The position numbers were made by a program, and so were the translations under genes. Positions 11,705 to 22,906 of a DNA stretch of 64,000 nt are shown here, piece by piece; the first letter of the stretch is position 1; each line of letters begins with the position of its first letter. This stretch comes from Pegoplata infirma (lineage: Eukaryota; Arthropoda; Insecta; Diptera; Anthomyiidae): the NCBI GenBank assembly GCA_963921195.1, contig OY992536.1, positions 322,293,038 to 322,357,037 on the forward strand, written 5' to 3'. The notes under the pieces are model-generated. The model made no database searches. It was not told the DNA's origin and saw nothing but the letters and a program-made list of their open reading frames with translations.

Positions 11705-11789
11705 CCCTTTAAACGCCCGTTTTAGTGGTGCTCAATCAAAATATATGAAAAAAGGACTGATATGACCCCTAAAAATGGGAGATAGAGGG
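11705..11789. mobile_element. Possible piggyBac-like mini-element
   Basis: 85 bp beginning CCCTTTAAACGCCCG and ending GGAGATAGAGGG, flanked on both sides by TTAA (11701-11704 and 11790-11793). TTAA duplications with CCC..GGG ends are the mark of piggyBac. The terminal repeat is only 4-5 bp, so chance cannot be excluded. Confidence 0.35.
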
Positions 11790-11799
11790 TTAATATGTT

Positions 11800-12600
11800 T
11801 TACGTTTTAGCTCAGGAGCAGATTTAACACATTTTTCGACTTATTTTACACTTCTTTGAAGAAATACAACTTTTTTTTACTTCCGTTTTTCTCGGAAACG
11901 CGAATTGATCTAGAAAAACTGGGAGAAACGTGTATTTTATTTTCGGCCCTACTTTCAGAATTTATCGGTCTGGTCCAAAGTGTGTCGGACGGTATAATAA
12001 ATACTTAAACATTTTTTTGCTTACTAATATCAGCAGAATTTCCTTGTTGCTCAATATCGATTTAAATTCAAATGATTTTTCAATGATTCGACAACTATTT
12101 GCTAATTTTATTTGCGGGCATAAGATGATTTTTCCGGCTGCGATATTTAAGGAACCGCTTTTGCTGAAATCATTTAATTTTTTATGCAGTGTATTTTTAG
12201 CATATTTTTCTGCTGATTGGGAAGTATTTTTTTTTTTTTTTTGAGTTTATGTACTTTTTAACTTTAATTAAATTGTACTTCCAAGAAATATCAGCCAGCC
12301 TAGTAAATATTAATTTACTGAAATTTAGGCATAAATTCTTAAAAATTTCCGTTTCAATAAATTTACATAACCCAATTGAGTTAAATAATAAAATATATGT
12401 GCTTATTTACATACTAAGATATTAGATATTATTTGTAGGCATGTGCAAAAAATATTCAAATAAATACACAAGTGTTTATAAAAGAACAATAAAAGTATGT
12501 CCGCAAATAAAATATTTTTGTTAATGTGTTTAAAACCAAATAAACAATTCACAATTAAATAAAATAAATAGAACAATTTAAAAATGGCTAAATGTAGAAA
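11800..12600. other. Unique-looking DNA, no gene assigned
   Basis: A 104-codon frame at 11930-12244 begins with ATG. It ends in a poly-Phe tract coded by a T run and has no recognisable domain. Treated as non-coding. Confidence 0.4.
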
Positions 12601-12622
12601 ACATATCGCTCATTTACTTGTA

Positions 12623-12858
12623 TAGTGTCATAACTCAAAACGTTTAATTTTACAGAAAACCTGTTTAAAGTTTATAATGGAAACTTGGTTTACATTGCAA
12701 AAGGCCCGTACATAGAAAATGTTATAATGGCGTGTTCTATTCTAAATCGGTGAGTTTAAAAGATATTAATACAAATTTTTGACACAATATAAAGCATGAT
12801 ATAATAAATAATTCTGTATTGTTTACCCAAAAACGACATATTTTGAGTTATGACACTA
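12623..12858. mobile_element. MITE with TAGTGTCATAACTC TIR and TA duplication
   Basis: Perfect 18-bp terminal inverted repeat TAGTGTCATAACTCAAAA..TTTTGAGTTATGACACTA, with TA on both sides (12621-12622, 12859-12860). 236 bp, no coding capacity. The TA target is that of Tc1/mariner elements. Confidence 0.8.
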
Positions 12859-12944
12859 TACTCGCAATTGCGCGATATGAAACCAAATAAAATGGGCCTA
12901 AAATTTTTTGTATGGATAATATTTTTTCTCTACCTCTCAAAAAG

Positions 12945-13150
12945 TCATTCCGTGTGTAACGCATCGAAATATCGGTCTAGAATATATATTTGATTCTTGA
13001 TCGATTTTAAGAAGATCTTAAACTCTCCGTCAGGTAGTCTGTAGTCAAAATTCAGTTTAGACTCAGAGTAAAACCGATAAAGTTTGACATGAATACGACT
13101 TATGATGTGCTGATGGATAGACCAGTAAAACTACGCTACTAAGCCTTCTA
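12945..13150 (+). mobile_element. DINE-like fragment, diverged
   Basis: Holds AAAGTCATTCCGTGTGTAAC, GCATCGAAATATCGGTCTAG and GATCGATTTTAAGA, then a decayed stretch. It lacks the TATACCC start and the 3' end. Confidence 0.6.
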
Positions 13151-13269
13151 TAACTTGTTTTTTTACTTTAGTAAAATGTAATTCTAAACTAATTTAGTAT
13201 TAAATGTTAATAAATGATTAGCAATACCTTTCATTATTATCATTGCCTTGCGGGTCAAAATTTCTTTTT

Positions 13270-13429
13270 GGTCATTTCCCTCTTAAGTTCATATTTTACT
13301 AAGATTACGTCCAAATTATTTCCGGTCATTGTCCCCAATTCCGTTATGGGGATTATGGCAGAATTTATCTCGGTAATAATCCCCTTTACGAAAATGGGGA
13401 TTATGTCCATGGGGATTATATCATGACAC
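13270..13429. mobile_element. ATAATCCCCA palindromic-repeat element, short copy
   Basis: Repeated GGGGATTATG and ATAATCCCC words with GTCATTGTCCCCAATTCCG. Ends GGGGATTATATCATGACAC. It matches the larger element at 59568-60166. Confidence 0.6.
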
Positions 13430-13439
13430 TATTAACAGT

Positions 13440-13825
13440 ATTTAGTTCAATATCAAAAAAAATATTTTTAATTTGTGTACCTACTCTAGATATTCAGTTA
13501 ATAAATAAACTAACATATTTTTAAAGTTTTTTCTACAATATCACCTGATCTAAATTTCTAATAATTCTATTGTTTCCATTTTGAAAAACTAACATTGAAA
13601 GTTTTGTTAGCTTTAGTTTAAGCATCCATTGATGAAAGAACACAAACAAATATTGAATTTTTTAAGTTATTAGGAAATGCTTTTAATAACCAATAAAATA
13701 ATAGTAAAGTTGACAAAGCATGTGCCATATTTGCGATCATATCTGATCAGCTATTTAAACTTTTGTTTTTAAAATACATTAGAGTGCCCAGGGAAATAAA
13801 AATATATTTAATATTTTTTAATTTT
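13440..13825. other. Intergenic DNA, no gene seen
   Basis: AT-rich, moderately complex. No frame, RNA or element end supported. Confidence 0.35.
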
Positions 13826-14195
13826 TTTATACCCTTCAACAACTTTGTCATTCCGTATGTAACGCATCGAAATATCAGTCGGGGACCCCATAAAGTATAA
13901 ATATTATTGATGCACGATCGATTCTAAGACATTCTATGTATGTCCGTCCGTCTGTCTGTAGATGGCACGATCAGTGTTACCGTTGTGCGACTTTAGTTGC
14001 AGTTTGCAACCTTTTTGACGCTGTGAGACTTTTTGTGCAACTTTTTTAAACTTGTCTAATTTTGCAACTTTTTCCAACTTTGTGCGACTTTTCCCCCTTT
14101 TTGATTAAGTGAAATTTTTTTTTTTTTTTTAAAGATGTACACTGAAAAATTACACATATTATAAATATTTTTTTTAAAACTTTTGGAGTTTTTAT

Positions 14196-15451
14196 TAGGG
14201 ATGTGCGATTAATCGATTAATTAATCATTTCGATTAATCGAAATCTTGATTAATCAGTTAACCGATTAATCATAAATTTTGATTAATCAAAATCATGATT
14301 AATCGAATAATTTAAATTTTGAATAATTAAAATTCATGATTAATTGATTAATCAGGAAATTGAATATTCAAAATTTGAATAGTTGAACATTTTGTTTGTT
14401 TATTTTTCTCTTCTTTTTCAATTTCCTAATTGTTTTAAATTTTTTTTTAAAGTCCCAATAAGTAACCCCACGTTTATATGTACATATTTAGAGAGACTTT
14501 GGTGAATGTCGGGTAGTGGTTTAAATAGGTGCTTGGACTATATTTGGTCAGATAAGCATAAAGACACATTTATAAACCATGACCAAAAAAGCGTAATTAG
14601 GCATATACGTTGGTAAGGGGCTAGATCTTATCATGAACCGGCCATCTTTTGGCCAGTTAGATGAACAATTTCGTTGAAATATTCAGAAGACACATTCTAA
14701 TGCGCTCGAAATTTGTATTTCCCTTTGCAATTTGTTTTGGGAAATGATTCTTTTTCAGTATTTATTAAAAAGACACATGATTATAGGAAAGGGTTATATT
14801 TGGTCAGATAAACATAAAGACACATTTATACACCATGGCCAAAATAGCGTAATTAGGCAGATACGTTTGTTTGTAAGGGGCTAGAGCTTATTATGAACCG
14901 GCCATCCTTTGGCCAGTTAGATGAACAATTTCGTTAAAATATCATGAAAACACATTCTAATGCGCTTGAAATTGTTATTTCCTATGACAATTTGTATTGA
15001 TTATAGGAAAGATTTCTCAAACTAACATAAATCTGAACAAAATAACGCAAGAAGATGGAAGGGTACCGGTGGATAAAAATATGAGCCCCTTAAACAGTTC
15101 GAATTGTATCTATGGTCGCATGTAAGGCAATTTTTCGCAAATTCTTCATCTTCTAAGTCTTTGCGAAGATTACATTTTTCCATATCTATATTTTGTTTGG
15201 CGTTCTCGCGTTGAATGTTATTTAATTTCTTTCTTTGTTACTTTTTTGTGTGTTTGGTATATTTTTTTTATTTCAACATTTGAATATATTTTGGTTTTGA
15301 ATAAAATTATTCGTTTATGATTAATCAAAATTCAAATTAATTGATTAATCATAGTTCTGATTAATCAGAAACTTTGATTAATCGATTATTCGATTAATCG
15401 AGAAAGCGATTAATCAGAATGGTTAATTAATCGATTAATCGCCCATCCCTA
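14196..15451. mobile_element. hAT-like element, 8-bp duplication GTTTTTAT
   Basis: Ends TAGGGATGTGCGATTAATCG and CGATTAATCGCCCATCCCTA. GTTTTTAT lies exactly on both sides (14188-14195, 15452-15459). About 130-150 bp next to each end is filled with GATTAATCGA-type words on both strands, forming many small dyads. The interior holds a two-copy duplication (14539-15000). No transposase. Confidence 0.9.
14539..15000 (+). repeat. Two-copy tandem duplication, ~258-bp period
   Basis: The block starting TATATTTGGTCAGATAA and containing GCGTAATTAGGCA, GAACCGGCCATC and AACACATTCTAATGCGC-like text occurs twice, from about 14540 and about 14797. GGCCATCTTTTGGCC is a short dyad in each copy. Confidence 0.8.
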
Positions 15452-15587
15452 GTTTTTATCCAATTCCTTTAGATATATCCCATACTATCGTGAAATATTG
15501 CATGGAAACACCCTATGAAATGTATGTAATGGTATGTTCAGAAAAAATGTCTCTCTTTTCCCAAATATATAGCATTGTATGGAGACC

Positions 15588-16290
15588 TCCTTAAGGGTTG
15601 AAGATAGAGCCCTTGTAAAAAATAATTATATCAAAACATGTCTCCTTTGATAAAAACATATATGGATCATATATAAATGGATCTAATCAGATCTACTCCA
15701 TATATATTCATATCTCCTTCAGATATTTTTAGATCCGTAAATTGAGTCTATCTGACAATTTTACATTTATGAACATATCTGAAAATGTCTGATCATATAT
15801 GCCAGATAGACTCAATTTACGGATCAAAAAATATCTGAAACAGATATGAGTATATATGGAGTAGATCTGATTATATCCATTTATGTTTTTATCAAAGGAG
15901 ATATGTTTTGATATAATTCTTTTTTTATACTGGAGGTAAGTATGTTGTGAAAAAAATTTGGGGTTGAAAAACTGTTAGGGGTCGGTCATACATTTGACTC
16001 CTCCATAGGTACCCGAGGGACAGTTACAGGCAGGAGCAATTTTATCTTTGTTATCCTTGTATGGAAGATAGGGCTTAGTTAGGTATGTTTGGAAAAAAAG
16101 CTAGGGAGGAAAAAGCTCCTAAGGAAGCTTCCATACGAAAACAAAATTTTTATAAAAAATTGCTCCTATCGCTTTAACTTTTCCAAGAGTGTATCTAAAG
16201 AAGTCAAATGTATGACCGACCCCAAAAGGTTTTCCACTCAAACTTTTTTCCAAAACATACTTACCCTCTATGTATCTTCAACCCTTAAAA
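15588..16290. mobile_element. Fold-back element with GTCGGTCATACATTTG arms
   Basis: The left arm (TTAAGGGTTGAAGATAG.., GTAAGTATGTTG, GGGGTCGGTCATACATTTG) is mirrored on the right (CAAATGTATGACCGACCCC, ACATACTTACCCTC, TCTTCAACCCTT). The centre is near 16125. The left arm is broken by the MITE at 15610-15933. The arm text recurs inside the giant palindrome at 27306-29259 and at 53990-54440. A 143-codon frame here is a by-product. Confidence 0.75.
15610..15933. mobile_element. Fold-back MITE with ~130-bp arms
   Basis: Begins CCCTTGTAAAAAATAATTAT and ends with its diverged complement ..TTTTTATACTGG. The arms (ATATCAAAACATGTCTCC, GATCCGTAAATTGAGTC and their complements) almost fill the 324 bp. 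AG lies on both sides, and the uninterrupted host arm is found at 16263-16285. Confidence 0.8.
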
Positions 16291-16829
16291 AAATGTGCGA
16301 CTTTAATTTGGAAAAACGACTTTTTTGTGCGACTTTTTTTGTAAAAAACGACTTTTTCTGCGACTTTTTCAAAATTCTCAACGGTAACACTGGGCACGAT
16401 ACAGTCAAAAATAAAACAGCCAGCCTCCTGAAATTTGGCACGAATATGTCTTATAGTCCTAGGCTGGCTAAGTATGTAAATGGGCAAAATCGAACCAGGG
16501 GGAAAAAAGTTTCCCCTTAAGGAAACCAACCGTTGAAAAACACGATATTTCTTACGTGTTTTTTCATATTTTTGTTAATCAAATGAAACAAGTTTTTATG
16601 CAAGAAGAAGTTAAGAGTACTACACTAGGACCGGGGGACTAAAAAGTTTAGTTTGTTTTTGCCCGCTCCCCTTTTTAGGGCGTAGATATAAAAAATAGGT
16701 AAAAAAATGATAAAATTGTATAACTTTAGTGCAAAAAGCATAATAAATAAATTAGTAAACATTTTTCGAGAGGGGGAGGTGTCCCCCACTGCCATCCCCC
16801 AAAAAAACGCCCTTCATTTTTTTTTTACA

Positions 16830-17335
16830 TGTTTCACTTGTGTCTGCAATTCCAGAGCATGTTGGTAACACTTGCGAAATAATGTAAGAGAAGAAAAAAA
16901 GTTGGAAAAAAGAATGAGGTGAGGTTGAAATTGCTAGAAATAGAATTGTAGTGTTGGAAGCTGTCAAAATTTATTCTGTAGAAACTATAAATATTCACAT
17001 ATATAAAAAAAATATCATTAACAAGACAAACCGACATTTAAAATCCTGCTGATGATAACACTAAAGGGTACTTTTCACTATCACACATTTCCATTATACA
17101 AGCGTAATTTCACCATGTTAGCGAAATATTTTTTTTTAAAAAATTTGGCCAGAAATTGTTCACTTATTAGATACGACTAGTTTTCAATCAAAAAAGAATC
17201 CAAAAATCTGTAGGAAGTTGGTAAATTTTGATGTGTATAATGGAAAAGTGTGATAGTGGAAAGTACCCTTAAGTGGAGTGTTTTAAACCGGTATGGGAAT
17301 ACCAGAAATGTCTATAATTTTTAGAAATTCATTTT
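16830..17335 (+). mobile_element. Repeated element V, copy 1
   Basis: CATGTTGGTAACACTTGCG through GTAGTGTTGGAAGCTGTC, AAACCGACATTTAAAATCC and ACCAGAAATGTCTATAATT matches 36560-36858 in the opposite orientation. It is interrupted by the MITE at 17065-17269. Nature unknown; short frames lack motifs. Confidence 0.65.
17065..17269. mobile_element. MITE with AGGGTACTTTTCAC TIR, duplication TAA
   Basis: Inverted ends AGGGTACTTTTCACTATCAC and GTGATAGTGGAAAGTACCCT. TAA flanks both sides (17062-17064, 17270-17272). The empty site is seen in the other copy of the host near 36654 (complement GACACTAACTGG). 205 bp; the TAA duplication suggests PIF/Harbinger. Confidence 0.85.
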
Positions 17336-18640
17336 TATACCCTCCCTGCAAAAAAAGTCATTACCACTTCCCAGTGGAGTGCTTTAAAACTATAACAAAT
17401 GTAATGAAATACAACAAAAATAACAAAAAACACAAGACAAAAACACACAAACAGTTTTTTCTACTCCAGAATACATAGATATTCAGCACTTAACTCATTA
17501 CCTTCCGCGACACTCCCATACAAATGTAAGTAGATATTCAGTAGATAAGAACTACTCCGTGGAAGTAGTTGGAAGTAGTTTGAAAGCTCGGAGTACTTCT
17601 TATCTACTGAATATCTACTTACTTTTGTATGGGAGTGTCGCGGCAGGTAATGAGTTAAGTGCTGAATAACAACTTTTTATGGAGTAGAAAAAACTGTTTG
17701 TGTGTTTTTTTCTTGTGTTTTTTGTTATTTTTGTTGTATTTCATTACATTTGTTATAGTTTTAAAGCACTCCAAATAGAAGTACTCCGCACTTTTTTTGC
17801 TGGGCTACACCACACTGTGGTACAGGGTATAATGAGTTTGTGCTGATGTTTGTAACTACACGAAATATTGGTCCTAGACCCACTTTTAAGTATACCGATC
17901 GACTTAGAATCACTTTTTGAGTCGAATTAGCGATGTCCGTCCGTCTGTCCGACCGTCTGTCTGTCCATGTAAACGGTGAAAACACGATACAGGTCGCAAT
18001 TTTTAATCAATTGACTTGAAATTTGAAACTTAAGCCTCTTTTGGCCCAAGGACGAAGCCTATTGAAATTGGAATCCATATATAATCGGTCCATATTTAGA
18101 CCTAGCCCCCATACAAAGATCCTCTTTATTTTTGGCTCAAATGACTCTAATAGCCGCATTTTAATAGGTATATTTTCGAAATTTGGCAGATAATCATGTT
18201 TCATCCACACAAATCACCATTCCGAATTTTAAATAAATCGGACCAGTTCTTCTTGTAGCCCCCATACAAACCACCTTCCCGATTTTCACATAAATCTCTC
18301 AAATTTCATGAAAATATAAAATATTTAATTAAAATTCTGTTTGTGTATGTTAAACGCGTAATTTAATAACCTTATCAAATCTGATTATCATCGGACCATT
18401 TTTGGACTTAGGTCCCATGTGAAAATTAAGCCCGATATTCAGTTGAAGCGGTTTATTGTCAAAAAAAGAAGCCTATTCCACTCAAATTTGATTTGTGAGT
18501 GCTTTTTACACTTATTAAAGATTTGACAAAATATAGATCTAATCAGTCCATGTTTGAGCTTGGGACCCATTTTCCGGGAAACTCTGGTGAAGGGTATTAT
18601 ACGGTCGGTCCTGCCCGACTATAATTTTCTTACTTGTTTT
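17334..18640 (+). mobile_element. DINE-like element, family B, nearly full length
   Basis: Starts TTTTTATACCCTCC, is broken at once by a fold-back (17344-17805), then resumes CTACACCACACTGTGG, TACAGGGTATAATGAG, GTCGAATTAGCGATGTCCG and (TCTG)n words. Ends GGTCGGTCCTGCCCGAC, TTTTCTTACTTGTTTT. The 3' half matches 2669-3097 reversed. Frames on the minus strand are incidental. Confidence 0.75.
17344..17805. mobile_element. Fold-back element, ~200-bp arms
   Basis: The left arm GGAGTGCTTTAAAACTATAA.. CAAACAGTTTTTTCTAC.. GTGTCGCGG-type text is mirrored on the right with few changes. The centre is near 17565-17580 (GGAAGTAGTTGGAAGTAG). Outer ends resemble CCCAGCAAAAAAAGT, linking it to the CCCAGCAAAAA family. 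Confidence 0.8.
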
Positions 18641-19067
18641 TTCCGAAGTTTTTCAACTTGAACCCTTATGACATACAATGTTTACTGATTTTTGGACAAA
18701 TTACGATTTTGATCAATGTTCTCCGTTGGCGATAGTTTCTTTCTTGCAAGTCAGCTGGCCCCTGCTTGGGCGCCATTTGTTTGCAAACTCTTTTAGTAAC
18801 TTAAGTTGGAGTTTTTCGTTTATTTATACTTGTCAAAACCGAATTAAACCTTAAACCGATAGTTCAAAATACAATATTTTGAAGTAGACAATCATATAAT
18901 TTTAATGTGCTTAACATTATTCAGATAAATGAAATATTTTTTAAAATCTTATGCAATTAAAAATTGACTACTTATACAACTTTTTGACACACTATCTTCG
19001 AAGATAATGTAAATCCTGAGTTTGATATTATAGCACCATTTCTTCCTTTCTGATTAAATTAGAAGAT
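18640..19067 (-). other. Possible retrovirus-like primer-binding-site remnant
   Basis: On the minus strand 18775-18759 reads TGGCGCCCAAGCAGGGG. This is the style of a TGG-starting LTR-retrotransposon primer-binding site, with CAAACAAA just upstream. No LTR pair or gag/pol frame is visible, so this is at most a scrap. Confidence 0.25.
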
Positions 19068-19070
19068 TAA

Positions 19071-19363
19071 GGCCACTGTTCTGTCTTTCACAACTTTTCA
19101 ATTCACATGAAAATTTCCGAATCACATGAAATCAAGTTTAGTGTTTTGTTGATCACGTTTTCATTTGAAGTTGAAATCGAATAATTTAAAAAATTATAAG
19201 GAAAAAAATGCACTCGTTTTACTTTCACCAAATTTTATTTACAGATGTGAAACAAAACGATAAATAAATTCGGATGTGAAATCTAGAACACCAAAAAAAT
19301 TCGGAAATTTTCATTTTTACATTTTTTATGTGAATTACTTTTTTTGGAACAGCTGCAGCGGCC
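19071..19363. mobile_element. MITE family F, copy 1, duplication TAA
   Basis: Ends GGCCACTGTTC and GAACAGCTGCAGCGGCC, flanked by TAA on both sides (19068-19070, 19364-19366). Nearly identical to 22907-23196, and a third partial copy lies at 22692-22906. Interior words TTCACATGAAAATTTCCGAA and GAAATTTTCATTTTTACAT give a wider inverted structure. PIF/Harbinger-type is likely. Confidence 0.85.
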
Positions 19364-19672
19364 TAAAACTAAATAATTGTTACGCAATGTTTGCTAATTA
19401 CACAAGTTTACAAATTCCGTCAGCTTTTGGATCATAGCCGATGAGAACAAATCTTAACGTTATTTGAGGCTCTGAATTCAAATTCGTTTTTCAAGATTGG
19501 TTCTAGTTTTTGATTTCAAGCATCATCATCGCTAGAAACATAATATAAATTTTATTTTTCAAGTTCTTTTTTGTTAAAAAAACCTGTGAAAATGCATCGA
19601 GAAAAGTGCAAAGTCGATTAAAAGCGTTTCTGTTATGTTTTCGGATGTCATTTCAAGATTATTTGTTTGACA

Positions 19673-19918
19673 ATGCCAGGATTTCAATCAAATAATCGAC
19701 AGTTTGTTTCAAAATTATTGCAAGATTGGACCTCGAAAGTCTCTCAAAATAGATTTTCTTCATTTCCATATCGATTTTTTCCTGAAAACTTAGGCAACAC
19801 AAGCGACAAGCAAGTAGAGCGACTACTACAAGATTTTACGAAAATCGAAAGACGATATCAAGAATTTGGAGAAGAGAGCATCATAATGAGGGAAATTGAT
19901 TCCAAACAATATAAATGA
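19673..19918 (+). CDS. Candidate small protein, 81 aa, function unknown
   Basis: I do not recognise this protein and assign no function. It is the only frame in the window that looks like a real protein. It begins MPGFQSNNRQFVSKLL, is balanced in polar, charged and aromatic residues, has one Trp in QDWTSKV, and ends with the charged stretch MREIDSKQYK. The segment QVERLLQDFTKIERRYQEF (about residues 48-66) could form an amphipathic helix. No signal peptide, membrane segment or metal-binding motif is seen. The start is the ATG at 19673, with A at -3 (GACAATG). AATAAA lies at 19951, 33 bp after the TGA, and the frame avoids the window's repeats. It may be a single-exon gene, the last exon of a larger one, or a retrocopy. 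No promoter or upstream exon could be fixed. Confidence 0.45.
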   Translation: MPGFQSNNRQFVSKLLQDWTSKVSQNRFSSFPYRFFPENLGNTSDKQVERLLQDFTKIERRYQEFGEESIIMREIDSKQYK

Positions 19919-19950
19919 GCTCTTCATTTCTATATTTTTACTTTTTATTG

Positions 19951-19956
19951 AATAAA
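19951..19956 (+). promoter_or_regulatory. Polyadenylation signal candidate
   Basis: AATAAA 33 bp after the stop of the 81-aa frame. The hexamer is common by chance in DNA this AT-rich; its position gives modest support. Confidence 0.35.
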
Positions 19957-19959
19957 ATG

Positions 19960-21250
19960 GACATTAGTTGTCAAAAATTTTAAGAAACTATTTTTTTTTC
20001 ACTTGCGTATGTTGCGGACTCTCCTCTTGCCGTTTGCATAGAAATTCTGTTAGTTAACTTTTTCGAATTTCTTTTAGAACCGAAGGATCAAAATTTTGTA
20101 ACATCTAAAAAATCCAAGAAAAATTTCAAAATATTTTTCAAACCAAAATTCTAGTTTAAAAAAATATTTATCTTTCCTGGTCACTCTAATAAATAATTCT
20201 CCATTTTCCGCCGGTAAATAAATATTAACACAACAATTGTTACGACTTATTTTTTTTTTGTATTTGACTAGACTTCATTTTGACATCTCTATACAACTCT
20301 GTTTTTTTATTTGTTTATTATCCGATCGTTTAAAACCAAACAGCTGTATGATGATAAAACAACTGACATTTTAAACCAAATTGTTGAAAACAAACAAATA
20401 AACCACTACAAAACTTATTTATTTTCTTATCTACCATACTTGAAATTCTTGGTAGTGTTATTGTTATTATTGTTAGTGTTGTGGCTATTTAATTATGGTG
20501 GTTATAAATACACTGCGGTTGCGGTATAGTAGACCCGATAAAACCAAACACGTACTCGTTTAAACGTAATTTTATTACCAGCTCTTTTATGAGACTCTTG
20601 GACTCTTGACTCTCTTTTAAACATCGTGTTGAATTTCCCCTTTTTCACTTTTAAACCAGTTTTGAGTTTTTTAAAAATTCAAAACTCTACTGACTGATTT
20701 AAGCTTTCGAAACGTTAAAAAAAAAAACTTGTTTTTTAAATTTAGTACTGTTACACCTATGTGCAACGCCTCTGTAAAAGGAGGAGCTTAAGAGAAACTT
20801 GTAATCGTGGCTAATAATAAAAAAAAACATGTTTAATCACGTTATTCGTTTTTTTTTTTATTAACCAAGATGGTGTCAAAACACCGCAAAAATGGTGGAC
20901 GGTTTTAGTGGCAAGTTTATTAGATTGAACAGATTGAATTGAATTGAATTTGGTTACAATTGGTTTAGGTTATTTGGATTTTGGTTTATGTGACTGAAGA
21001 ATTATTTCATCATTCCTGGAAAATTGAAACATATTTCAAACTGTAGCCCCATGGTTGATAGTTACTGCTAATAACAACACACTCAAAATATAAAAAAAAA
21101 ATTAAACATGAATAGTAGGGTGGCGATATTTTATTGATTTTTAGATTTGTCTTAAGATATTAATCACTTGGAATATCAGGCCAGAATAGATTCTATTTTT
21201 GTAATGCTCTCTCAACACTCTTTAATTTTGCCACAAAAATGTATTGAAGT
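19960..21250. other. Unique-looking DNA flanking the candidate gene
   Basis: No match to other repeats in the window. A 20311-20529 frame encodes a Leu/Val-rich stretch but has no ATG start, so it is not called. 20863-20905 reads like a short ATG frame (MVSKHRKNGGRF) but stops after 12 codons. Confidence 0.4.
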
Positions 21251-21254
21251 CATA

Positions 21255-21661
21255 CACAGAAAAAAACGAATTGTTATATTGACCTCCAATTAATTTTTTC
21301 ACTGAAAGTGCTCCTATACGAAAATTTGTAATATCAACAAACGTTTGTAAATTTTGATTATTGAAAAAAGAATTTTGTTTTTTTAACAAAGAAATTCAGC
21401 AAACACAATTTGTTGATCTGACAAAATTAAAAATCTGATTTTTTTTTTCAACTAAGAAATTTAACAAACACTGTTTATTTACATGATATGTAAAAGAATT
21501 TTGAAATAAAATTAATTGACTGAGTTTGTTGAAAACAAAATCGAAGTTTTGTATTATGAACTAACAGGCGACCGTTTTTACTAAATGTTTAGTTGATATC
21601 ATGTTTAGTTGATTTACAATTGATGTTTCTTGATTTAAATTTGACGATTTTATTTTCTGTG
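21255..21661. mobile_element. TIR element family C, copy 1
   Basis: Starts CACAGAAAAAAACGAATTG and ends ATTTTATTTTCTGTG. Interior words (AACAAACGTTTGTAAATTTTG, AACAGGCGACCGTTTTTAC) match 33861-34337 and 36294-37083, which are inverted relative to it. TA precedes and TT follows. 407 bp, no coding capacity. Confidence 0.75.
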
Positions 21662-22691
21662 TTGACATTCCCATTAATTATAAACTTTCGAATTTCGTAT
21701 CGTAATACCTGCCGAACGATGACCACGTACACAATATGGGGAAAAAAATGTTAAGTAATCACTTTAAATTTCAAACAAATTTTAGTAATTTTTTAATTGA
21801 CGCAATTAAAAATTTACTCAAAAGTTAAAAAAAATAAGTAAAATAAAAATTGTTTAATTTTATTTTATTCTCTTATTTTTTTTTGAATTCTCATTTACTT
21901 TATAGATTTTTAACTTTAAGACATAAACATAATTGGTAAAAGTTAAAAAAAAATTCATGCCTTATATGAAAGAAATGTTTCGTACATTGTACGAAAAGTT
22001 TCGTAGTTTTTGCTTACGAAATTATTTCGTAAAAATTATAAGTTTTTACGAAAAAGTTTACTACATTCTACGAAATATTTTTTTGTTTTTACGAAACAAT
22101 TTTCTATATTATACAAAATAATTTCGTAAATTACAAAAATAAATTCGTACATATTAGATATTAAAAATTACAAAAAAATGTATGTCTTATATGGTCGAAA
22201 TGTTTCGCACATTGTAAGAATAGTTTCGTACTTTTGCTTAGAAAATTATTTCGTAAAAATTATAAGTTTTTACGAAAAAGTATGAAACAATTTTCTATCG
22301 GGGCGTTTATGAAACCAATGCGGATTGGTTTGACAACACTTTTTAACGGAAATTAGCTGTGTGTGTTTATGAATCCAATCCAATTCCAATCGAAGAGAAA
22401 ATGAGAAAATTTCCGTTCGAAAACGAAAATGTGCGTTCATGAATTCCATTCAGTTGGTTTGACAGTTGGAAAATTTTCGTCAACGTTTTGCTTCGGGGAT
22501 TTGTAAGAAAAGTTGGAAATAATTAATTTAAAAAAAAAATAATAAAAACAAAAGTTTAATGACGAAATGTGAGTAACATGTTCTTTTTTGTATTTGACTT
22601 TTTTTTAAATATTTTTTCTCATTTTTTATTTTATAAGGAGAAGGTACACAATTAATGAGCAAAATGCAGTTAGTTATCGAAATGATTTGTG

Positions 22692-22906
22692 TTTTAAGCG
22701 CCTAGAAAAGTAATTCACATTAAAAAATGTGAAAATAAAATTTCCAATTTTTTTTTTCACATAAAAAATGTGAAAATAAAAATTTCCGAATTTTTTTGGT
22801 GTTCTAGATTTTACATCCGAATTATTTTTTTCGTTTTGTTTCACATAAATAAAATTTGGTAAAAGTAAAACGAATGCACTTTTTTCTAATATTTTTTTAA
22901 ATTTTA
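22692..22906 (-). mobile_element. MITE family F, truncated by insertion of copy 2
   Basis: Reverse-oriented F sequence (TTCACATTTTTT, AAACAAAACG, CATTCGTTTTAC on the minus strand) runs into the complete copy at 22907. The split point carries TTA. Confidence 0.65.

Larger units (their letters stand above)
13972..16392. mobile_element. hAT-like non-autonomous element, 8-bp duplication GGCACGAT
   Basis: The left terminus CAGTGTTACCGTTGTGCGAC and right terminus CAACGGTAACACTG form the inverted repeat. The 8 bp GGCACGAT stands exactly on both sides (13964-13971, 16393-16400). Removing the insert restores the DINE-like host. Near both ends are many GTGCGACTTTTT and GCAACTTTTT words, like hAT subterminal transposase sites. 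It contains a second hAT-like element and two fold-backs. No transposase frame is present, so it must have been moved in trans. Confidence 0.88.
13826..16827 (+). mobile_element. DINE-like element, family A', split by a hAT-like insertion
   Basis: The 5' part (TTATACCCTTCAACAAC, GTCATTCCGTATGTAACG, GATCGATTCTAAG, GTCCGTCCGTCTGTC) runs to 13971. It resumes at 16401 (AGTCAAAAATAAAAC, CCTCCTGAAATTTGGC) and continues to GGGGGAGGTGTCCCCC at 16770. The same order, reversed, is at 25651-26393. The extreme 3' end is replaced by the element starting near 16830. Confidence 0.75.

Noticed and set aside
11930..12244. 104-codon ATG frame
   Set aside because: Ends in a T-run-coded poly-Phe tract, no motif, no supporting signals.
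16089..16520. 143-codon frame, the longest in the window
   Set aside because: Runs across a fold-back arm, the hAT-like right end and into a DINE-like element; no domain and biased Phe/Lys content.
20311..20529. Leu/Val-rich 72-codon frame resembling a membrane peptide
   Set aside because: Has no ATG; the hydrophobic part is TTATTATTGTTA-type low complexity.
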